Positions 35,703 to 43,406 of a stretch of DNA of 64,000 nt are shown piece by piece. The notes beneath the pieces were generated by a model. The model was given only the letters and a program-made list of their open reading frames with translations. It was not told where the DNA came from and made no database searches. Each line of letters begins with the position of its first letter. Position 1 is the first letter of the stretch. The DNA lies in contig VBWA01000030.1 of the NCBI GenBank assembly GCA_006218025.1, positions 38,529 to 102,528 of the forward strand, read 5' to 3'. A program made the translations under genes and the position numbers. The stretch comes from Rhodocyclaceae bacterium (GTDB lineage Bacteria > Pseudomonadota > Gammaproteobacteria > Burkholderiales > Rhodocyclaceae).

Positions 35703-36289
35703 AGTACAGACTGTTCGGCCCGGCCTTCGCGGGCGCCTTGCTGAGCGTTGCGCCGGCGGCGCATGCGATCGAGTTCAATCAGTTCCAGGCCGGCAAGAGC
35801 GCGCTCTCGTTCGTGTCGAAGCAGATGAACGTGCCGGTCGAAGGCCAGTTCAAGAGCTTTCGCAGCAAGATCGCGTTCGATCCGGCCAAACCGGCTGCCG
35901 CCAGGGCCGAGCTGGAAATCGATCTCGCCAGCATCGATGCGGGCTCGAAGGACGCCAACGACGAGGTGGCAGGCAAGGCCTGGTTCAATACGAAGGAATT
36001 TCCCGTTGCGAAGTTCATCGCCACTTCGGTCAAGCCCCTCGGCAGCAACCGCTTCGAACTCGCCGGGAAGATGACCATCAAGGGCAGGACGCAGGATCTG
36101 ACCACACCCGTCACGCTGCGCCAGGAAGGCAACAGCGCCAGCTTCGAAGGCAGCCTGGTGCTGAAGCGTGCCGACTACGCCCTGGGCGAGGGCATGTGGG
36201 CCGACTTCGGCACCGTCGCCAATGAAGTGCAAGTCAAGTTCCGTCTGGTGGCCACCGCAGCTGCTGCCGCCACTCCCACCAAAAAGTAG
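35699..36289 (+). CDS. YceI-family periplasmic protein
   Basis: 196 residues with a signal peptide (about 1-23, ending AHAIE). The YceI lipocalin-like beta-barrel fold is recognisable by SFVSKQMNVPVEGQF at the start of the mature part and the FNTKEFPVAKF and MTIKGRT motifs. YceI proteins bind isoprenoid-type lipids in a hydrophobic pocket. It is coupled to the cytochrome b561 gene by overlap and followed by a second yceI after 24 bases. The C-terminus is Ala/Thr-rich. Confidence 0.93.
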   Translation: MKYRLFGPAFAGALLSVAPAAHAIEFNQFQAGKSALSFVSKQMNVPVEGQFKSFRSKIAFDPAKPAAARAELEIDLASIDAGSKDANDEVAGKAWFNTKEFPVAKFIATSVKPLGSNRFELAGKMTIKGRTQDLTTPVTLRQEGNSASFEGSLVLKRADYALGEGMWADFGTVANEVQVKFRLVATAAAAATPTKK

Positions 36290-36313
36290 TCCCTACCCCT
36301 CAGGAGAAACCCC

Positions 36314-36880
36314 ATGAAAAAGCCCGGTCTCGTCGTCGTTCTTTCCGCCTTCGCCGCCGCGGCCATCGCCGCTCCGGAAACCTTCAACATCGACCCCGGC
36401 CATACCGCGCCGCGCTTCGAATACAGCCACTTCGGCTACTCCAACCAGATGCACCGCTTCGACAAGACCAGCGGCAAGATCGTACTCGACCGCGCGGCCA
36501 AGACGGGATCGGTCGATGTGACGATCGATGCCAAGTCGGTCAATACCGGCTTTGCGCTGTTCAACGGCCACATCCAGGGCGAGGACTTCTTCAGCACCGA
36601 GAAGTACCCGACCATCACCTTCAAATCTTCCGCGGTCAAGTTCGATGGCGACAAGCCGGTGGCCGTCGACGGCAATCTGACCATCAAGGGCGTGACCAAG
36701 CCGGTGACCTTGACCGTGACGTCGTTTCATTCGATGTCGCACCCGATGCTGAAGAAGGACGCAATCGGCGCCAACGCGATAACGAAGATCAAGCGCTCCG
36801 ACTTCAACATGGGCAAGTACGCACCGAATGTCAGCGATGAGGTCACCCTCAGCATCGCTGTGGAAGCCATCAAGGAGTAA
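36314..36880 (+). CDS. YceI-family periplasmic protein (second copy)
   Basis: 188 residues with a signal peptide (about 1-20). It shows the classical YceI pattern more fully than its neighbour: IDPGHTAPRFEYSHFG at the start, then FNGHIQGEDFFSTEKYPTITF, LTIKGVTKPV and a DEVTLSI C-terminus. It has a good ribosome-binding site (CAGGAG nine bases upstream of the ATG). The two YceI proteins are only distantly alike, so they are probably not a recent duplication. Confidence 0.94.
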   Translation: MKKPGLVVVLSAFAAAAIAAPETFNIDPGHTAPRFEYSHFGYSNQMHRFDKTSGKIVLDRAAKTGSVDVTIDAKSVNTGFALFNGHIQGEDFFSTEKYPTITFKSSAVKFDGDKPVAVDGNLTIKGVTKPVTLTVTSFHSMSHPMLKKDAIGANAITKIKRSDFNMGKYAPNVSDEVTLSIAVEAIKE

Positions 36881-36904
36881 GCATCGCCAAGCCGCGGCCA
36901 GCGG

Positions 36905-37936
36905 CTACAAAGAGATCGAGGCCGACTCGTGGGACAGCCCTGCGATGCCGGCTTCATCCATCTCGAGCAGGCGCAGGCCGAGCGCGGCGAAATGGATGCT
37001 GCCCGCCTCGGCGGCATTCAGCAGCATCGCCGTCTCACCAGCGCCGACTGTTGACTCATAGGCGGCGACGAGACGCGGGAACAGTTCGCGACGCAGGCCA
37101 TCGAAGGTCGAGAACCAGAAATGCAGCGAGTCTTCCGCGTTTCGTTGCAGCAGGCGGGGCAAGGTCACCAGGCAATCCGCCAGGTTGTCGCGCACCGCGC
37201 GCGCCAGCAATTCGGCGCGCTTGCCGCTGAAACCCTGAAGTTTCGCTGACCAGTCGCTGCCCAGCAACCGGCCGGCGGCAATCTCGCCTTCCTCGTGCAG
37301 CACCAGGGTTTCGATTTCACCGTCGGTCATGCGCTCGATGGCGACCAGCGGATCGCGGTCGAAGCCGTAGGCGAGCAAAGCCGACTTCAGCGCGCCGTCC
37401 TGCTGCTTCACGTCCCAGCCCTCGGCCTTTTCCCACAACCACTGGCGCAGCGCCTCGCGGCGCACGATCATGGTAGCGCCCTGCGACGCCGCCGGGATGG
37501 CAGAAACGTCGCGCGCGTACTCGCAGCCGCAGACCAGCAGCCGCGCCTCGCCACGCTGCTCTTCGCGGGCGAGTTGCCCGAGGAAGAAATGCGGCTTGTG
37601 AAAGTGCCCCAGCCCCGCGCCATACACCAGTCCGCTGCCCGCCAGCGCCGCGTTGACCAGCGGCGCGGCGAATGGATCGAACTCGCGGCCGGCGACCGGC
37701 AGCGCAACGAAATCCTCGTCGGCGATCTGTTCCCAGCGCGCTTCGCGCTCGGCAATCCAGCGCCCCACCTCGCTGCGCGGCGGCGAAACGCCATAGGGCA
37801 GTTCATGTTCCCAGCGATAGAACTCGCGCATGCCGAGCAGGTAGGTGCACAAGCTGACGTCGCGCGCATGGCGCGCGTCGGCGATGTCGCAGTTGGTTTG
37901 TACGGCGCTCACCAGCGCGGCCATGCCGACGATCAT
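36905..37936 (-). CDS. Conserved protein of unknown function (possibly Sfum_1244 family)
   Basis: 343 residues from ATG 37936 (MIVGMAALVSAVQTNCD). It is soluble and mainly helical, with a conserved N-terminal segment of NCDIADARHARDVSLCTYLL containing two cysteines and HELPYG, and GHFHKPHFFLGQL in the middle. From memory it resembles proteins labelled Sfum_1244 family; this is not checked. It is coupled by ATGA overlap to the 150-residue gene upstream. Function unknown. The ESTVGAGETAM segment is coded by a copy of the dispersed word. Confidence 0.75.
   Translation of the reverse strand: MIVGMAALVSAVQTNCDIADARHARDVSLCTYLLGMREFYRWEHELPYGVSPPRSEVGRWIAEREARWEQIADEDFVALPVAGREFDPFAAPLVNAALAGSGLVYGAGLGHFHKPHFFLGQLAREEQRGEARLLVCGCEYARDVSAIPAASQGATMIVRREALRQWLWEKAEGWDVKQQDGALKSALLAYGFDRDPLVAIERMTDGEIETLVLHEEGEIAAGRLLGSDWSAKLQGFSGKRAELLARAVRDNLADCLVTLPRLLQRNAEDSLHFWFSTFDGLRRELFPRLVAAYESTVGAGETAMLLNAAEAGSIHFAALGLRLLEMDEAGIAGLSHESASISL
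37028..37050 (-). repeat. Dispersed word, coding copy in the 343-residue unknown gene
   Basis: Exact core and end, sense to the gene, coding VGAGETA in a different context from pntB. Confidence 0.85.
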
Positions 37937-38385
37937 CGCGGCGCTCCTGAATGGCGGCGGCGTGCCTTCCACGCCGCCATGCCCTGCACGATCTCGGAAA
38001 ACGGCAGCGCCGCCAAAGCGCCGTAGCGCTCCCGCGCACGGCCCACCAGTCGCCGCACATCCGGCGCTGGCGCGTCGGCATCCAGCAGGGCTTTCAGGCC
38101 ATCGAGCCCGCCACACTGGATTTTCATCACCATCGCGTGCGGCAGGATGCCCGGGGTGCCGGTGAGTCCCAGCGCAAACGCCGACTTCTCGCGCAGCAGC
38201 GTCGACAATTCCGCACAGACAGCATGGGCTGCCGCTTGTGTGCAAGCCACCGTCTCCCGCTCGGCGATCTGGTGCCGTACTGCCAGTTCACAGTCCGCGT
38301 GGCGCGCAAGCAGCGCACGCTCAAAAACGCAAGGCACACGATTGATCTCGCCCCGCGCCTGACGAAAGGCGGCCTCGTCGACCAC
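37933..38385 (-). CDS. Conserved cysteine-containing protein of unknown function
   Basis: 150 residues, soluble, with five cysteines regularly spaced in helical surroundings (PCVFERA, ADCELAV, VACTQAA, AVCAEL, IQCGGL). The spacing could bind a metal or cluster, but no standard motif is formed. It overlaps the 343-residue gene downstream and follows the 77-residue gene by 4 bases, so the three form one operon. I do not recognise a characterised family. Confidence 0.75.
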   Translation of the reverse strand: MVDEAAFRQARGEINRVPCVFERALLARHADCELAVRHQIAERETVACTQAAAHAVCAELSTLLREKSAFALGLTGTPGILPHAMVMKIQCGGLDGLKALLDADAPAPDVRRLVGRARERYGALAALPFSEIVQGMAAWKARRRHSGAPR

Positions 38386-38389
38386 GGGA

Positions 38390-38623
38390 CTAGTAATCCT
38401 CTCCTGTCATCGGCTCTTCCCCGCGCGGCTGGCTCAGCAGATCTTCCGCCTGCAGCTCCGTTTCGGCGAAGATGGTTTTGATCGTTTCCCCTGCGCCGAG
38501 ATCGGTTTCGCGACGCAGGCGCTTGGCTTCAGTCGAGGCTTCCTTGAAGGCCTCGAACTGGATGATTTTCTCGAGCCGGGGAACCGGGCCGAGCGAGGTG
38601 ACACGATAGATGTAATAGGGCAT
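38390..38623 (-). CDS. Small conserved protein of unknown function
   Basis: 77 residues from ATG 38623 (MPYYIYRVTSLGP). Basic, charged, with a helical middle (FKEASTEAKRLRRETDL) and an acidic tail. A longer upstream frame runs through the inverted repeat and is unlikely to be translated. First gene of the three-gene unknown cassette. Confidence 0.72.
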   Translation of the reverse strand: MPYYIYRVTSLGPVPRLEKIIQFEAFKEASTEAKRLRRETDLGAGETIKTIFAETELQAEDLLSQPRGEEPMTGEDY

Positions 38624-38657
38624 GTTGGAGCCTATGTCAGTGAGAATCATGCCCCGC

Positions 38658-38757
38658 GCCGCTAGGCGTTGGGATGCGATGCAAGGCGGAGGGAGCGCGG
38701 CATGGTTCCTCCATGTAAGTGACCGACAACGACGCAGCGCCCCCAACGCCTAGCGGC
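38658..38757. repeat. Inverted-repeat element with 16-bp perfect arms
   Basis: GCCGCTAGGCGTTGGG at 38658-38673 is exactly repeated in inverted orientation at 38742-38757, with 68 bases between. The inner part (GGCATGGTTCCTCCATGTAAGTGACC and onward) resembles a small mobile palindromic element. The stop codon of the S24-like gene (38750-38752) lies inside the right arm, so the element ends that gene. Confidence 0.75.
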
Positions 38758-39151
38758 CCTTCGGGTTGAGACCAGGATCGGCGTCTGCGGCGTTGCAGCG
38801 CTTGCCAATGGGCCGGCCGGGCTTCGATTTCTGGATGATCACCCCTTTGACCGCGTCGAGATCGGAAATATCCGCAGCGGGGTAGGCCGCATTCAGGGCC
38901 TGCAGCCTCCAGCCCGCGCCATGCTTCACCAACTGGCGGAAAATCCACTCGTCGTTCAGCCGGGCGAGGACAAAAGAGCCGTCGGTGGCGAGTCCTTCAG
39001 GTTCGATCAGGATGATCTCGCCTTCGATGAATTCCGGCTCCATGCTGTCGCCAAGCACCATCAGGGCGAAGGGCTCGGCGGAGGAGCAGGCATCGAGTTC
39101 GGGATCGACCCCTTGCGGCTGTATGGGGATGATGCGTTTCGCCTGGGTCAT
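38750..39151 (-). CDS. LexA/UmuD-fold (S24) protein, probably without protease activity
   Basis: 133 residues covering only the S24 peptidase-like domain; there is no DNA-binding domain. The serine motif GDSMEPEF (Ser36) is intact. At the position of the catalytic lysine of LexA/UmuD (VKRL) this protein has FRQL, so Lys is replaced by Arg72. Self-cleavage is therefore doubtful. The C-terminus ends in the inverted-repeat element. It follows the HTH-ferredoxin-reductase gene after 18 bases on the same strand, so the pair is probably an operon. It could be a binding or regulatory module rather than an enzyme. Confidence 0.82.
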   Translation of the reverse strand: MTQAKRIIPIQPQGVDPELDACSSAEPFALMVLGDSMEPEFIEGEIILIEPEGLATDGSFVLARLNDEWIFRQLVKHGAGWRLQALNAAYPAADISDLDAVKGVIIQKSKPGRPIGKRCNAADADPGLNPKGR

Positions 39152-39169
39152 GATAATTGGGTCATTGCG

Positions 39170-40633
39170 TCAAAAGGCCTCGATATGCAATTGTTGTGGC
39201 GGCACGCCGGCGGCACGCAGGACGGATGCCAGCGGTTCCACCCGCTCGGCCGCGCCGGCAAGGTAGATATCGCTCGTCGCCAGGGCGGCATTCGCCGCCA
39301 GAGCTGCCGGGAGGTCGTCGACCGCCAAGGGGAGATAGCTGAACTCGTCGAGCGCCTCGTTCCAGGCGCGGCACTGGTTGGGCAGGTACTGGCCGCCCGG
39401 CTGCGAACTCGCCCAGTAGAGCGAAATCGACTCGGCGGCATCCACAGCGATGGCATGTTCGATCAAGCTGTTGACCGGCGCAAAACCATCGTCGATGGCG
39501 ATGAACACCAGGGGTCGGACGGAGTCCTTCTCCAGCACGAAGCTGCCCCACGGTCCCCAGACCGATACATCGTCGCCCACCTTGATCCGGCCATCGAGCG
39601 CGGCCTGAGAAAAGTCGGCGCTGGCGGCGCGGCGATCCGAGCGGCAGAGATGGAAAATCAGGTTGCGGTCATCGCAAGGACAACTCGCCACCGGGTACTC
39701 GGCATGAAGGTCGCTGCCTCCCGCCAGGCCCGCGCGGGCGCCAAGGGTGACCCGCTGGCCAGCAAGAAAGCGCAGGCGGTTGCTGCGGGGCGTTTGCAGG
39801 TGCAGGCGCAGCACCTCGCCGTTCAGCGCCTCGACCTTGCGCACCTTGGCAACGACGCGCTGTTCGGGGATGTCCTCGGGCGCGCCGGCTTCCAGCACTT
39901 CCAGCACGAGGTCGGAACTGAGCGCCGTGCAAGCGCACATCAGCACGTGATTCTGGGCCTTCTCTGCTGCCGAAAAGCGGTACTCGGAGGGTGACACCGC
40001 ACGGGCCTCACCGCTGACCACGCGCGCCTTGCACAGGCCGCACACGCCGTTGCCACAGCCATAGCTGGGCGCCAGCCCGGCGCGCAGTGCTGCCTTCAGC
40101 AGCGTCTCCGAACCTTCGACAAAGAATTCGCGACCCGAGGGTTTGACCGTAACGTGCGCCGACATGACGCGCAGCATAGCATCGAGAGCAGCCATGTCGT
40201 GCCCCGGTGCCGGAGCGGCGAGTGCCTGCGCCAGGCCTTCGTCGAGCAGGCGCCCCAACTCTTCCGCCGTGGGCGCCGGCGTGGCGCCAAGACGCGCGTG
40301 CAGGCTCTCGAACAGCGTGTGGTAGCGGGTCAAGGTCCGCTGCAGTTCGGCGAGTTCCTGCCCCTGCGCGAACAGGCGCTGGGCCAGCGCCTCCTGTGTC
40401 GGCAAAACGCGCTCGCGCAAGCGCCGGGCGAAGGCATCCTCGCGAATCGCGCGGGTTTTTTCGAAACTGCCCGAATCGTCGAGGTTCAGTTCCGGCCAGG
40501 CAAGCTGAACATCCTCGGCGGTCACCATGCCGTCGAAGGAGCGCAACTCGCCTTCGCGGATGCGCTTTTGCAAAGCCACGCGCGAAATGCCAAGCAGATG
40601 TGCGGCGCGGGAAAGGGTCAGCCATTGAGACAT
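39170..40633 (-). CDS. HTH-[2Fe-2S] ferredoxin-FNR-type reductase fusion
   Basis: 487 residues from ATG 40633 (MSQWLTLSRAAHLLG). Residues 1-55 resemble a MerR/excisionase-type helix-turn-helix (SRAAHLLGISRVALQKRIREGEL), followed by a helical linker to about 120. A plant-type ferredoxin domain follows (about 155-250) with CGNGVCGLC and a later Cys in LMCAC. The rest matches an FNR-type flavin reductase, but the flavin motif RxYS reads AEYP and the usual glycine-rich nucleotide loop reads IDDGFAPV. So electron entry from NAD(P)H may be altered or lost. The architecture suggests a redox-responsive DNA-binding protein. An ATG 12 bases upstream is an alternative start. Confidence 0.85.
   Translation of the reverse strand: MSQWLTLSRAAHLLGISRVALQKRIREGELRSFDGMVTAEDVQLAWPELNLDDSGSFEKTRAIREDAFARRLRERVLPTQEALAQRLFAQGQELAELQRTLTRYHTLFESLHARLGATPAPTAEELGRLLDEGLAQALAAPAPGHDMAALDAMLRVMSAHVTVKPSGREFFVEGSETLLKAALRAGLAPSYGCGNGVCGLCKARVVSGEARAVSPSEYRFSAAEKAQNHVLMCACTALSSDLVLEVLEAGAPEDIPEQRVVAKVRKVEALNGEVLRLHLQTPRSNRLRFLAGQRVTLGARAGLAGGSDLHAEYPVASCPCDDRNLIFHLCRSDRRAASADFSQAALDGRIKVGDDVSVWGPWGSFVLEKDSVRPLVFIAIDDGFAPVNSLIEHAIAVDAAESISLYWASSQPGGQYLPNQCRAWNEALDEFSYLPLAVDDLPAALAANAALATSDIYLAGAAERVEPLASVLRAAGVPPQQLHIEAF
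39612..39634 (+). repeat. Dispersed word, coding copy in the HTH-ferredoxin-reductase gene (antisense)
   Basis: Core exact, end GCGGCG (one mismatch); the only copy antisense to its gene. Confidence 0.7.
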
Positions 40634-40680
40634 GCCCGTCAGCATAGCGAAGCTGGCAACCGCCGCAAATCCAGAATTTT

Positions 40681-40761
40681 TATGTCCCCGACAAATAGGA
40701 GGGGACGGTATCCCCTGGTGGGATATGTCCCCGTTCCATTGGACGGGGACGGCATCCCGGG
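40681..40761. repeat. Palindromic GGGGAC-type repeat cluster
   Basis: Several copies of GTCCCC/GGGGAC alternate in inverted orientation; the best hairpin pairs GTCCCCGT (40727-40734) with ACGGGGAC (40743-40750). GGGGACGGTATCCCC at 40701-40715 is itself palindromic. It lies in the 268-base gap between two divergent genes and looks like a REP-type element. Confidence 0.6.
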
Positions 40762-40901
40762 ATAGGGTCGCTTGAGCGGTAGGCAGCGGCTTCAGGCACG
40801 AGCGGATTCAGCGGGTACCAGGCATGGAATTTGGGGTACTCCGGTCGGGAAAGACGTAAAATGCAATGCTGTGGCATTGCGAAACGGGCTGGAAACCGCG
40901 C

Positions 40902-42866
40902 ATGCAGTTCAAACTGATTCTCTGGACGGGGCTCATCGCGACCTGCGGGATGCCGGCTGCGCTGCTAGCGGCTGACGAGATTTCCGACATGAAACTGGAA
41001 GATCTCCTTGCTGTTCAAGTACAGGGAGCCTCCCGCTATGCGCAGCCACTCGCCGAGGCGCCGTCCACAGCCACGGTAATTCCCGCCGCCGACATACGCC
41101 GCTTCGGTTTCCGCGATATCGGCGAGGCCCTTCAGTCGGCGCGTGGCGTCTACACCAGCCATGATAGGGCCTACAGTTATCTTGGCGTGCGCGGCTTCAG
41201 CCGCCCCGGGGACTACAACTCGCGCATCCTGCTGCTGGTGGATGGAGCGCGCAGCAACGATCCGATCTACGATCAGGCGCTGACCGGCAATGAAGCTCCG
41301 ATCGACATCGACTGGATCAAGCGCCTCGAGTTCGTGCCCGGCCCGTCTTCCGCCAGCTACGGCGGCAATGCCCTGTTCGGCATCGTCAATGCGGTGCTGT
41401 GGATCGGCGCCGACCTCAATGGCAGCCGTGTTTCACTCGACGCCAGCGATGATCGTGGCGGGAGGGCCAGCCTGGTCTCGGGAGGGCGGACCGCCAGCGG
41501 CCTCGACTGGGTGGCCGGCCTCAGCGCCTATCAGCGGCGCGGCGCCGATCTCTACTTCGCCGAGTACGACACGCCGGGAGTCAGCGACGGCTTCGCGCGT
41601 AATCGCGATGGCGAGCGTTACCTCAAGGCCATGCTCAAGGGCAGCTGGGAAAACTGGCGCGGCAGCGCAACATTCTCGCAGCGGCAAAAGAACGTACCCA
41701 CCGCCTACTACGGCACCACATTCAACGCGCCGGGCAACTTCGTGCGCGATAGCGGATATCACCTCGACCTCGCCCGCACTTCGACTCTGAACGACTCGCT
41801 GGACCAGCAGTTCCGAGTTCATTTCGGCCGCTACATATATGACGGAGAGTATCCCTTCCCCGGCGTTACCAACCGAGACGAGACGCGCGCCGACTGGTGG
41901 AGCGCCGAATGGCAACTCGCGTGGACCGGCTGGCGCAATCACCGTCTGCTCACCGGCATCGAAGCGCGCAGCTATCAGCGTCTTGAGCAACTCAATTTCG
42001 ACATCTCGCCGCGCGCGGACAATCTCGACGACCGCCACCGGGGCCGCACTGCCGGCATCTTCGTTCAGGACGAATGGCGCTTCGCCCCCGGCTGGCTCGC
42101 CAATTTGGGTCTGCGCCTGGACAGCCAGAGCGCTGCGCCAACCATCGCCTCCCCGCGCGCGGCCCTGATCTGGCATCCGCGCGACGAGGTCACGCTGAAA
42201 CTGATGGGCGGGAGCGCATTTCGCGCCCCCAACGATTACGAACGACATTACGGGGACAATGGGGCAACGCAGAAAGGCAATCCCGATCTGCGCCCGGAAC
42301 GCATCCGGACCGCCGAAGCAGCGCTTGACTTCACGCCGACGCCAGCGCTGCGCTTCGGTCTCGGCCGCTACCGCTATGTGCTGCGCGACCTGATCGATCA
42401 GGAAACAGACCCCGCGGATGGCCTGCTGGTCTATCGCAATCGCGACAAGCTTTCGGCCAACGGCTGGGAGACGGATGTTGAAATGTTGTTTGGCGGCGGC
42501 TGGCGTGGGCGCGGCAGCCTCGCCTGGCAGTCGATCGACCAGCCCGGCGGCGAGGCGGTCAACTCGCCGCGTCGGCTGGGCAAGCTGCTGGTCGATGGTC
42601 CCGTCACTTGGCTCGGCGCCACCTTGGGTCTCAATCTGCAGGCGGTTGGTCCGCGTCGCAGCATGCTTGGCAGCGTCGCCGGGTATGTCTCCGGCAATGT
42701 TGTGCTGCGCCAGGCCGAGCAACGCGGCCACGGCCTCTGGAGTCTCGGCATCTACAATGTCGGGGCCAAGCGCTACCGTGACCCGCTCGGCCCCGAAGTC
42801 GCGCCGATAGATTCCCTCGAGCGTGACGGACGACAGTGGCGCCTGCGCTGGGAACTGGATATCTGA
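40902..42866 (+). CDS. TonB-dependent outer-membrane receptor
   Basis: 654 residues from ATG 40902. Signal peptide about 1-24 (ending LLAAD), then the plug domain (about 40-150: TATVIPAADIRRFGFRDIGEALQ, and YLGVRGFSRPGDYNSRILLLVDG), then a beta-barrel with alternating aromatic strands to the C-terminus. It is related to the hemin/vitamin B12/siderophore receptor group; the ligand is unknown. It overlaps the yfiR-like gene (TGATG), and a diguanylate cyclase follows, so the receptor is tied to c-di-GMP signalling. No TonB/ExbBD or ABC importer genes are adjacent, which favours a sensory over an uptake role (inference). Confidence 0.9.
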   Translation: MQFKLILWTGLIATCGMPAALLAADEISDMKLEDLLAVQVQGASRYAQPLAEAPSTATVIPAADIRRFGFRDIGEALQSARGVYTSHDRAYSYLGVRGFSRPGDYNSRILLLVDGARSNDPIYDQALTGNEAPIDIDWIKRLEFVPGPSSASYGGNALFGIVNAVLWIGADLNGSRVSLDASDDRGGRASLVSGGRTASGLDWVAGLSAYQRRGADLYFAEYDTPGVSDGFARNRDGERYLKAMLKGSWENWRGSATFSQRQKNVPTAYYGTTFNAPGNFVRDSGYHLDLARTSTLNDSLDQQFRVHFGRYIYDGEYPFPGVTNRDETRADWWSAEWQLAWTGWRNHRLLTGIEARSYQRLEQLNFDISPRADNLDDRHRGRTAGIFVQDEWRFAPGWLANLGLRLDSQSAAPTIASPRAALIWHPRDEVTLKLMGGSAFRAPNDYERHYGDNGATQKGNPDLRPERIRTAEAALDFTPTPALRFGLGRYRYVLRDLIDQETDPADGLLVYRNRDKLSANGWETDVEMLFGGGWRGRGSLAWQSIDQPGGEAVNSPRRLGKLLVDGPVTWLGATLGLNLQAVGPRRSMLGSVAGYVSGNVVLRQAEQRGHGLWSLGIYNVGAKRYRDPLGPEVAPIDSLERDGRQWRLRWELDI

Positions 42867-43402
42867 TGTCGCGGCGCCTCTGTCGGGCGATGCTGGCGGC
42901 ATTGCTGTTGGCCCTGACCTGCCGCGCCTGGGCGGCTGAAACCGTTGACGAAAGCGAAGTCAAGGCGGCAGTGATCTACAATTTGTTGTTGTTTGTTCAT
43001 TGGCCCCCGCAAGCGGCGCCGTCCGCCGGTTTCCGCTTCTGCGTTTTCGAGAATAGCGCTCTGACGACGGCGCTTCGCCGCCACGAAAGAAAGCCCGTGC
43101 AGGGGCAGGCGCTTGAAATCCGCCGCATCGGTACAACACCCGAAGAACTCGACAGCTGTTCCGCGGTGATGGTTGAAGCGGGCAGCAGCCGTAGCGTCCT
43201 CGCTCGACTCGGCGCACTGGCCCGTAGCCGTGCGCTGCTGGTGATCGCCGAGGGCGCCGGTGCAGTGGATCGCGGCGCCATGATCGGCCTCCATACCGAC
43301 GGCGGGCGCGTGATTTTCGACATCAACCACGGTGCGATGAAAAAGAGCGGCCTCGCCCCCAGCTCCAAGATCCTTAAGCTGGCACGGACACTGATCGAGT
43401 GA
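42866..43402 (+). CDS. YfiR-family periplasmic protein (DUF4154)
   Basis: 178 residues from ATG 42866, signal peptide about 1-26 (ending AWAAE). The mature part shows the family pattern: VKAAVIYNLLLFVHWPP, FCVFENSAL, GRVIFDINHGAMKKSGL and ILKLAR. In Pseudomonas, YfiR (TpbA-linked system) binds and inhibits the membrane diguanylate cyclase YfiN in the periplasm. Position between a TonB receptor and a YfiN-like cyclase supports the same role. The previous gene overlaps by 1 base; the cyclase follows after 4 bases. Confidence 0.88.
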   Translation: MSRRLCRAMLAALLLALTCRAWAAETVDESEVKAAVIYNLLLFVHWPPQAAPSAGFRFCVFENSALTTALRRHERKPVQGQALEIRRIGTTPEELDSCSAVMVEAGSSRSVLARLGALARSRALLVIAEGAGAVDRGAMIGLHTDGGRVIFDINHGAMKKSGLAPSSKILKLARTLIE

Positions 43403-43406
43403 GCAC

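Noticed and set aside
36890..36906. A terminator between the second yceI gene and the convergent unknown gene
   Set aside because: The stem is only 6 bp, there is no T-run, and it overlaps the stop codon of the opposite gene.
38750..39151. LexA repressor
   Set aside because: There is no N-terminal DNA-binding domain and the catalytic lysine is replaced.
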